DNA of 43,376 bases from Lachnospiraceae bacterium (lineage in GTDB: Bacteria > Bacillota > Clostridia > Lachnospirales > Lachnospiraceae): positions 1 through 43,376 of the forward strand of contig JAAVZL010000043.1 in NCBI GenBank assembly GCA_022791635.1, in the 5' to 3' direction. Shown here piece by piece: positions 37,952 through 43,376 of the stretch (position 1 is the first letter of the stretch; the number at the start of each line of letters is the position of its first letter). A model generated the notes under the pieces. It had not been told where the DNA came from. It saw only the letters and a program-made list of their open reading frames with translations, and did not search any database. Both the position numbers and the translations under genes were made by a program.

Positions 37952-39771
37952 TCGATGAGATCATCCGTCTGGTTGGCGGAACAGAAAACATCAATGTGGC
38001 TATGCACTGCTCCACACGCATCCGCTTTACGCTGAAGGAGGAAAAGAAGGCAGATGTGGAGGCTCTGGAAAAGGTAGAAGGAATTTTGGGAGCCCAGTGG
38101 AAGGCGGGACAGCTTCAGATTATCATTGGCCAGAAGGTTGGCCGGATCTATGAAATGATGATTGAGCAATATCAGCTTACCTCCGATGGAGAGGTGCCGG
38201 ATGATTTCGGAGAGAAGAAAAAGCTAAGCTTCAATGCTATCCTGGATTTTCTGGCCGGCTGCCTGGCGCCCTGCCTTCCGTGCATTCTCGGCGGAGGCTT
38301 GCTCAAGGGTTTTATCTCCCTGTTTGTAATGATGGGAGTACTGACCTCCGGAAGCGACGCGCATACCTTTTTCAGCATTGTATCGGATGTTCCGTTCTAT
38401 TTCCTGCCCTTCCTGCTGGCCAATTCCAGCGCCAAGAAGTTTAATACGGACGCATTTATGGCAATGGCAGTTGCAGGCATGCTGATGTACCCTACGGCGA
38501 TCGACAACGCAGGCACGGCCATCCATTTGCTGGGCTTCCCGGTGACCTACGCCAAGTATTCTGGCTCCGTAATTCCCATCATTCTGTCCGTCTGGGTGCT
38601 GAAATACGTTTATAAATGGGTGAATAAGGTGATTCCGGATTTCCTGCGGATGCTGTTTGCGCCCATCTGCGTGTTCGTCATTATGGGCTTTGTGGCTCTT
38701 GGAATCACCGGACCTATTGGCTACTATCTGTCCAGCTATGTTGCCATGGCCGTGAATTGGCTGTTTGACTTGTCTCCGGTGGTAGCGGGCTTCATCGTGG
38801 GCTTTACACGGCAGTTTATTGTCTTTACCGGAATGCATTTGTCCCTGACTGCCATTATCCTGTCCAACCTGGAGGTTTACGGACGGGACCCGCTGATAGC
38901 CATCTACGGCATTTCGGCTCTGTCGGTTGCAGGCGCGGCCTTTGGCGCATTCTTCCGTATGAAAAATAAAAACAACAGAGAAATTGCATTATCTGCAGGT
39001 ATTTCCGCAGTGCTCGGCATTACCGAGCCGGGCTTATACGGTGTGCTGGTTCGCTTTAAGTGGCCCTTTATGGCAGCCTCCATTGCCAGTGGTATCGGCG
39101 GAGCGCTGAGCGCCATTTTAGGCGGCTATGGCTATGTGGTTTCCACACCCTCCGTGATTTCCCTGGCAATCTTCGGCGATACCATGCCGGTAGTGGCCCT
39201 GTGCTATGCAGTGGCATTTGTGATTGCGCTGGTTCTGACGTACCTAAGACCCTTTAACGAAAATGTGGAGAAGAGCGAGCGGGCCTTGAGGGCAGAGAAG
39301 AAGGCAGTGATAAAAATCAAATCAGAACCTACCAAAGTGGTTGCACCGGTAAGCGGAGAGCTGATTCCCTTAAGCCAGGTGGAGGATAAAGCCTTTGCAA
39401 GCGGTGCGGTAGGCGAAGGCATGGCAGTGATTCCGGCAGACGGTCAGCTGAAAGCACCGGTAAACGGCACCGTAGCAATGGTCTTTCCGCCCCAGCATGC
39501 GCTGGGCTTTACCACAGACAACGGCGAGGAGATCTTAATGCATATCGGTCTGGATACCGTCAGCATGAAGGGCGAGGGCTTTGCGCTGGAGGCGAAGGAG
39601 GGGCAGCAGGTGAATGCAGGCGATCCCATCGGAAGCTTTGATCCGAAGCTGGTAAAGGAGAAGAAGCTGGATCCGGTTGTCCTTGTCCTTGCAACGAACA
39701 AGGAGGGAGCCCTGACCTGTAAGTCTGCCGGAACGATTGCGGCGGGCGACCAGATATATACCATCGGTTAA
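37948..39771 (+). CDS. Beta-glucoside PTS permease EIIBCA
   Basis: Membrane phosphotransferase permease of the glucose/beta-glucoside superfamily (BglF-like), 607 residues in the order IIB-IIC-IIA. IIB: Cys21 in MHCSTRIRF accepts phosphate. IIC: about ten membrane segments, roughly 100-440, with LTAIILSNLEVYGRDPL and LGITEPGLYGVLVRFKWPF. IIA: residues 460-607 with His517 (PPQHALG) and the active-site His532 (LMHIGLDT). It imports and phosphorylates a beta-glucoside using phosphate from HPr. ATG at 37948 has AGGA six bases upstream; the upstream leader frame offers an alternative start by frameshift. Genes for the GH1 enzyme and RpiR regulator stand directly before it. Specific sugar unknown. 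Confidence 0.95.
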   Translation: MIDEIIRLVGGTENINVAMHCSTRIRFTLKEEKKADVEALEKVEGILGAQWKAGQLQIIIGQKVGRIYEMMIEQYQLTSDGEVPDDFGEKKKLSFNAILDFLAGCLAPCLPCILGGGLLKGFISLFVMMGVLTSGSDAHTFFSIVSDVPFYFLPFLLANSSAKKFNTDAFMAMAVAGMLMYPTAIDNAGTAIHLLGFPVTYAKYSGSVIPIILSVWVLKYVYKWVNKVIPDFLRMLFAPICVFVIMGFVALGITGPIGYYLSSYVAMAVNWLFDLSPVVAGFIVGFTRQFIVFTGMHLSLTAIILSNLEVYGRDPLIAIYGISALSVAGAAFGAFFRMKNKNNREIALSAGISAVLGITEPGLYGVLVRFKWPFMAASIASGIGGALSAILGGYGYVVSTPSVISLAIFGDTMPVVALCYAVAFVIALVLTYLRPFNENVEKSERALRAEKKAVIKIKSEPTKVVAPVSGELIPLSQVEDKAFASGAVGEGMAVIPADGQLKAPVNGTVAMVFPPQHALGFTTDNGEEILMHIGLDTVSMKGEGFALEAKEGQQVNAGDPIGSFDPKLVKEKKLDPVVLVLATNKEGALTCKSAGTIAAGDQIYTIG

Positions 39772-39812
39772 TTTTTAAATTTCGCAAAGGTTCAAAAAAG
39801 GAGACTAACAGG

Positions 39813-41078
39813 ATGAACGCAGCATATACGCGGGAAATTATCAACCCGGTCCTTCCCTGCAAAATGGAAGGCTATAACGAAGCACGATTTTGCTTTCACC
39901 AGACAGAGCAGCAAAAACAGGCGAGCCGGGAGGGCCTGCGGACAGCCTGTGGCCTGCGGGACGATTTGCTTTTGGATACACTGGTGCTGGAGGCAGGAGA
40001 GATCATGGTGTTTTTTACCTTAGATATTGCCATTGCCGAGGAGGAGTTTACCAGCTACTGCCGCCGTGCAGTCCGGGACGGATGCGGCCTTGCGCTTTCT
40101 CATATCTGCGTAAGCTGCTCCCACACCCACAACAGCCCGGTCGTCTCCCATGGAATGAACCATGAGCTTGACCCGGACCTGGAATATTGGGAAATGATTG
40201 CAGAGAAGATGGTAAGCTCTGCCCGGCGGGCGCTTAAGCATCTGCGCCCCGCCCGGGTGACCTTAGATCAGGTGCCTGTCAACGGCTTCTATAACAACCG
40301 CAACCGGCCGGGAGAGGAGTACAACGACAGATGCGATATTCTGACCTTTGAGACGCCGGAGGGATTGCCGATTGTGCGCCTTCTGAATCTGGCATGCCAC
40401 CCTACCATACTGGGAGCTCAGAATGTATGGATTACAGCAGATTTTTTCGGTGTGCTGCGGCGCAGCATGCAGGGGATTACGGGGATACCGGTTATGATTT
40501 TCAACGGCGAGGCCGGAGACGTCAGCCCGCGATTGGTAAAAAGGGGAGTGGATTGGAACGAATGTATCCGCTATGGAGAGGGGATTGCGGCCCAGCTGAC
40601 AGAGTCGAAGCATCCCTGCCGGCTGGAGGTTCCTTCCATATCCGTTCAATCGCTGATCCTGCCGATTGACTACACGCCCCGGACCAACGCTTATTTACTG
40701 GAAAAGCAGCAGGAATTGAAAGAAGAGCTTAAAACACTTGAACCGGACAGCAATCGTGCCCATCGCATTGCCACATGCTATCTGCGTGATGTGGAGGATA
40801 AGCTGGCGCAGGAGCATCTGCACTATGAGCCGGAATGTCTGATTGTTGATTTCGGCAGCTTCCGGATCGTTACGGTACCCTGCGAGATCGATACGGTATT
40901 GGGCAAACGGATCCGTGAATACGATGAAAAGCCTACCCTTCTGTGCGCCTATGCCAACGGCTTTCATTACTATGCCGTGAACCGACAGGAATACGGGATT
41001 GTGTTTGAATCCTTCAATACCTATTTCCCCTACGGGGCGGCCGATGCCATGGTGGATGAAATCCTGGAGCATTTGTAA
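39813..41078 (+). CDS. Neutral ceramidase-like N-terminal domain hydrolase
   Basis: A 421-residue protein related to the neutral/alkaline non-lysosomal ceramidase N-terminal domain, a zinc amidohydrolase fold. Conserved pieces: VSCSHTHNSPVVSHG (zinc His-x-His), LACHPTILG (third His) and IFNGEAGDVSPRLV (substrate-site loop). No signal peptide or membrane segment is seen and the C-terminal immunoglobulin-like domain of true ceramidases is missing, so it acts in the cytoplasm. Many bacterial relatives occur in sugar-utilisation loci. Start: ATG at 39813 with AAAGGAG upstream, 41 bp after the PTS. The position suggests it processes the amide-containing aglycone or a related molecule released by the GH1 enzyme; this is inference. 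Confidence 0.82.
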   Translation: MNAAYTREIINPVLPCKMEGYNEARFCFHQTEQQKQASREGLRTACGLRDDLLLDTLVLEAGEIMVFFTLDIAIAEEEFTSYCRRAVRDGCGLALSHICVSCSHTHNSPVVSHGMNHELDPDLEYWEMIAEKMVSSARRALKHLRPARVTLDQVPVNGFYNNRNRPGEEYNDRCDILTFETPEGLPIVRLLNLACHPTILGAQNVWITADFFGVLRRSMQGITGIPVMIFNGEAGDVSPRLVKRGVDWNECIRYGEGIAAQLTESKHPCRLEVPSISVQSLILPIDYTPRTNAYLLEKQQELKEELKTLEPDSNRAHRIATCYLRDVEDKLAQEHLHYEPECLIVDFGSFRIVTVPCEIDTVLGKRIREYDEKPTLLCAYANGFHYYAVNRQEYGIVFESFNTYFPYGAADAMVDEILEHL

Positions 41079-41102
41079 TTGTGAGTGAGAAGTACAAAGT
41101 GA

Positions 41103-41128
41103 GAAAGTGGCGGGCAGCCGCCATTTTC
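41103..41128 (+). terminator. Terminator-like hairpin between ceramidase-like and HAD genes
   Basis: GAAAGTGGCGG (41103-41113), loop GCAG, CCGCCATTTTC (41118-41128): an 11-bp stem with one G-T pair. The T tract is short, so termination is probably partial and may lower expression of the two downstream genes. Confidence 0.55.
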
Positions 41129-41155
41129 TTATGGAAAGAAAGGGGCTGAAAGCGA

Positions 41156-41986
41156 ATGATCAGACTGATTGCATCGGATCTGGACGGAACACTGTGCAAC
41201 GAAAACCATTGTCTGGATGAGAAGACCGTCAATTATCTGAAAAAGCTTGCCGGGCGGAGAATCGAATTCATCCTGGCAAGCGGCCGGGCGATGGAGCTTA
41301 TTGAACCGCTGTTTGCAAAATATGACTTTCGCTGCGGCGTCATTGCCTTAAATGGCGCCCTGGTTTATGACGCAGAGGGAAAAACGTTTTGGAGGAAGGC
41401 CATGGACCGGACACAGGCAAAAGCTTTGACGGATTGGATCCGGCGTCAGGGTCTCTTGGGAATTGCCGTCATGGAGAAAGGCAACTGGTGCAGCGATCCG
41501 AAGGCCTATCAAAAGCGGATGGAAGCAATTGTGAAGGGCATGACGGATCCGGTGTTGTTTGCAGAGGAGCATGGGTTTTTGACTCTGACAAAAACGCCCT
41601 TTGAGGAGCTTGGAGACTGCTATAAAATTGAAATTTACAGCCCTTTGAGGAGCCTGATGGATACTTTGCAAAGAACGACAGAGTTCAAGGTCAGCATGAC
41701 CGGCAAGGACGTAATTGAAATAACCGACGGCGCCGCCTCCAAAGGGGCAGCGCTGAAACAGATTTGCGATCAGAGAAGACTGAAAAACCAGGAGGTCCTC
41801 TGCTTTGGCGACAGCGAAAACGATCTGGAGATGCTGGAAGCCTTTCGTTACGGCCATATCATGCGCAATGCAGAGGAACGGCTGCAGGCACAGATCAATC
41901 ACATTGCGCCGGCCAACACCGCCTATGGAGTGCTGCGGGTAATTGAAAATTACACGGGAATTGCATTGCAGGAGGAAGAAGAATGA
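41156..41986 (+). CDS. Cof-type HAD-IIB sugar phosphatase
   Basis: Cytoplasmic Mg-dependent phosphatase of the haloacid dehalogenase superfamily, Cof/IIB class, 276 residues. Motif I is IASDLDGTLCN (nucleophile Asp), motif II FILASGRAME, motif III Lys in GAALKQI, and motif IV FGDSENDLEMLEA. A typical C2 cap lies between motifs II and III. Such enzymes dephosphorylate a range of sugar phosphates, so it could serve to relieve sugar-phosphate stress in this PTS region. Start: ATG at 41156 with AAAGGGG upstream. It follows a terminator-like hairpin and overlaps the next gene by 4 bp. Confidence 0.93.
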   Translation: MIRLIASDLDGTLCNENHCLDEKTVNYLKKLAGRRIEFILASGRAMELIEPLFAKYDFRCGVIALNGALVYDAEGKTFWRKAMDRTQAKALTDWIRRQGLLGIAVMEKGNWCSDPKAYQKRMEAIVKGMTDPVLFAEEHGFLTLTKTPFEELGDCYKIEIYSPLRSLMDTLQRTTEFKVSMTGKDVIEITDGAASKGAALKQICDQRRLKNQEVLCFGDSENDLEMLEAFRYGHIMRNAEERLQAQINHIAPANTAYGVLRVIENYTGIALQEEEE

Positions 41987-42591
41987 AAGGAAATATCTTG
42001 AAGGGACTGCAGATGACGGAAATGCTTTTGGGAATCACGCTTACTGCCCTGGGCCTCTCCTTTATGATGAAATCCGGTCTTGGACAGACAGCAGTTGTGG
42101 CATTTACCCAGAATTTAGCCTTGCTGACGGGGATGAAAAGCGGGAGCTTTATTATCCTGTTTAACAGCAGCTGTGTGCTGATTCAGCTCCTTTTGCAGAG
42201 GCGGGAGCTTCTAAGACTCTTGCTCCAGGTTCCGGAAAGCTACCATGTACAGTGGCTGGCCATGCTTACCGGTATTCTATTGGCCTCCTATGGCGTAGCA
42301 GTGATGATGACGGCAGATCTGATCCGCCATCCCTTCGAGCAGCTGGTCATGGTACTGGCAGAGCGGTGGTCCCTGCCTTTTAGTGTCCTTCGCAGCCGGG
42401 CGGATATGCTGTTTATCGCTTTAAGCCTGGGCCTGATTCTCCTCTTTCATCTGGAATTTACGACTCTGCGTGAGGGAACCTGGGTATCCATGCTCCTGCT
42501 TGGGCGGTCCATGGCGCTGACATTTCCCGCAGCCCGCAAGTGTTCTCCCTATTGCTGGCTGAAGGAGCACTACCCAGAGGCTCTGAATTGA
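41983..42591 (+). CDS. YczE/YyaS/YitT-like membrane protein
   Basis: An integral membrane protein of 202 residues with five hydrophobic segments, resembling the YczE/YyaS/YitT family. Typical are the opening LLGITLTALGLSFMMKSGLG and the short repeat-like motif ending SGSFIILFNSSCV, as in related proteins that have GxGPWxV and NxxxV patterns. Its ATG overlaps the HAD stop (ATGA), which indicates coupling. Function is unknown for the family; it may be a small transporter. It is the last gene before an AT-rich stretch of decayed sequence. Confidence 0.78.
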   Translation: MKGNILKGLQMTEMLLGITLTALGLSFMMKSGLGQTAVVAFTQNLALLTGMKSGSFIILFNSSCVLIQLLLQRRELLRLLLQVPESYHVQWLAMLTGILLASYGVAVMMTADLIRHPFEQLVMVLAERWSLPFSVLRSRADMLFIALSLGLILLFHLEFTTLREGTWVSMLLLGRSMALTFPAARKCSPYCWLKEHYPEALN

Positions 42592-42631
42592 CTGACAGCC
42601 AGAATGGAAAGAAGAAAAAAGTTTTTACTGC

Positions 42632-42899
42632 TTACCAAAGAACTTTGACAGAATACAATGGTATGGTATTGTCCCTTGTGATAATTACTAAGTTTTCCGC
42701 AATGGCCTGAGAAATAATTAACCGATCAAAAGGATCTCCGTGAATCATTGGAAGCCTTTTGATTTCCAATTTCCCACATGGAAACAATGCTTACACTGAT
42801 TTTTTCATTATTATGATAAATAATTTCCGATGCCTTTTGGGAAAGTTTTTCACTGTTATATAAAAAGAATAACAAAGCATTTGTGTCCAATAGATACAT
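42632..42899 (-). pseudogene. Remnant of a VapC-type PIN-domain toxin
   Basis: Reading the minus strand from ATG at 42899: MYLLDTNALLFFLYNSEKLS, then SVSIVSMWEIGNQK, the N-terminal third of a PIN RNase toxin with its first catalytic Asp. The frame then goes off and stops at 42726. In another frame from about 42745 the C-terminal part continues: LPMIHGDPFDRLIISQAIAE, then NLVIITRDNTIP, ending at TAA (42632-42634). About 40-45 residues between these parts, including the middle acidic residue, are gone and the frame is shifted, so the toxin is inactive. The start overlaps the antitoxin stop (TAATG). Confidence 0.85.
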
Positions 42900-43144
42900 T
42901 ATACATACTCCTTAAAACATTCCGGAGTTTCGTCAAAATCCTCTGCGATAGCTATAAATTCATTCGCTAATGGATTTACCGACCTTTGAAATATAATATC
43001 ATTACTTGCGGAATGCTTTGCTGTCTCTTTTTGGGATGTATATTTCAAAAACCTCATAAAGTCAATGACCTGTTCTATGATATCTTCCGGAAGGTCTTTT
43101 GCTTCATTAACCAATGAATGAAACCAGATAAGGATAAAACTCAA
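42899..43144 (-). CDS. Antitoxin-like protein (DUF2281-like), possibly 5'-truncated
   Basis: An 81-codon frame directly upstream of the vapC remnant and overlapping it by one base step, the usual antitoxin place. LVNEAKDLPEDIIEQVIDFM and RFLKYTSQKE resemble the N-terminal helices of DUF2281-type antitoxins; the acidic C-terminus (AIAEDFDETPECFKEYV) would bind the toxin. The only start is a TTG (43144) with no ribosome site, followed by atypical residues (SFILIWFH), so the true N-terminus seems lost. With the toxin deleted, the gene is probably a relic. Confidence 0.55.
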   Translation of the reverse strand: MSFILIWFHSLVNEAKDLPEDIIEQVIDFMRFLKYTSQKETAKHSASNDIIFQRSVNPLANEFIAIAEDFDETPECFKEYV

Positions 43145-43192
43145 AAAATGTGTTTAAGACAGCAGACACAAATGACAGTATTGAAAATTGCT

Positions 43193-43375
43193 TTAAAGCC
43201 CTTTCATCATGCGTGTGGACATCAGGCAAGTTTCTCCATTGGCAAAATGGATAATTCGATTTTTAGTGTCAACTTCTTTTATATTATTTTTGTTTATCAA
43301 AAATGCCCGATGGCAACGCACAAAATTGCTGTCCAATAAAACTGTTAGTTCTTTTAAGGTGCTGGGAAATTCAAT
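43193..43375 (-). CDS. LytTR-domain response regulator, C-terminal end (partial)
   Basis: The last 60 codons of a minus-strand gene that runs off the right edge. IEFPSTLKELTVLLDSNFVR, CHRAFLINKNNIKEVDTKNR and IIHFANGETCLMSTRMMKGL match the second half of the LytTR DNA-binding domain (conserved F-x-R-x-H-R-x-F-L-x-N and N-G motifs), as in AgrA/ComE-type regulators. The stop is TAA at 43193-43195. The receiver domain, start and partner kinase are outside the window, so target and integrity cannot be judged. Confidence 0.8.
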   Translation of the reverse strand: MEFPSTLKELTVLLDSNFVRCHRAFLINKNNIKEVDTKNRIIHFANGETCLMSTRMMKGL

Positions 43376-43376
43376 C

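Overview
The window looks like a chromosomal segment of a Gram-positive anaerobe of the Lachnospiraceae / Clostridium cluster XIVa type. The reasons are a cysE-cysS-mrnC-rlmB-sigH block in the conserved Firmicutes order, a tRNA-Cys T-box leader, a perfect CIRCE heat-shock operator, several families common in Lachnospiraceae (DUF6020, DUF5721, DUF4358 with MBOAT and DHHW), and purine-rich Shine-Dalgarno sites with some GTG and TTG starts. No rRNA, tRNA, CRISPR array, transposase or phage gene was seen.

Layout. 138-2528: an FGGY sugar kinase and a membrane-anchored XRE regulator. 2630-6875 (minus strand): a DUF6020 membrane protein and htpG behind a sigma-A promoter with CIRCE. 7213-13237: an envelope cassette (GT-C-like membrane protein, SGNH hydrolase, DUF4358, MBOAT, DHHW) that probably O-acetylates a surface polymer. 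13224-15276: a DUF5721 gene, a 105-bp-period duplication and an M18 aminopeptidase. 15371-24201: a complete relative of the Escherichia coli yhf cluster (yhfZ, yhfY, yhfU, yhfT, php, yhfS, yhfX, yhfW) with an added amidase-signature gene. Three near-identical 22-bp operators sit at its two promoters, so YhfZ probably controls itself and the operon. 24483-28941: the cysteine T-box, cysE, cysS, mrnC, rlmB and a sigH-type sigma factor. 29027-32282: a VanZ-DD-carboxypeptidase fusion, a 59-residue Cys-containing small protein, and an HtrA protease preceded by six CACA boxes at exact 11-bp spacing. 32542-42591: a long same-strand catabolic region (pita-bread hydrolase, M81 hydrolase, RpiR regulator, GH1 glucosidase, beta-glucoside PTS, ceramidase-like amidohydrolase, HAD phosphatase, YczE-type membrane protein). 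42600-43376: an AT-rich decayed tail with a deleted vapC toxin, its antitoxin and the end of a LytTR regulator cut by the window edge.

Binding the window together is a family of five long palindromic elements (167-223 bp, R1 to R5), all intergenic. Their outer arms differ between copies but stay complementary within each copy. With the yhf cluster they are the strongest candidates for undescribed biology here. The yhf cluster has all the parts of a pathway (transporter, two PLP enzymes, two metallohydrolase-type enzymes, an amidase, dedicated regulation) but, as far as I know, no established substrate.
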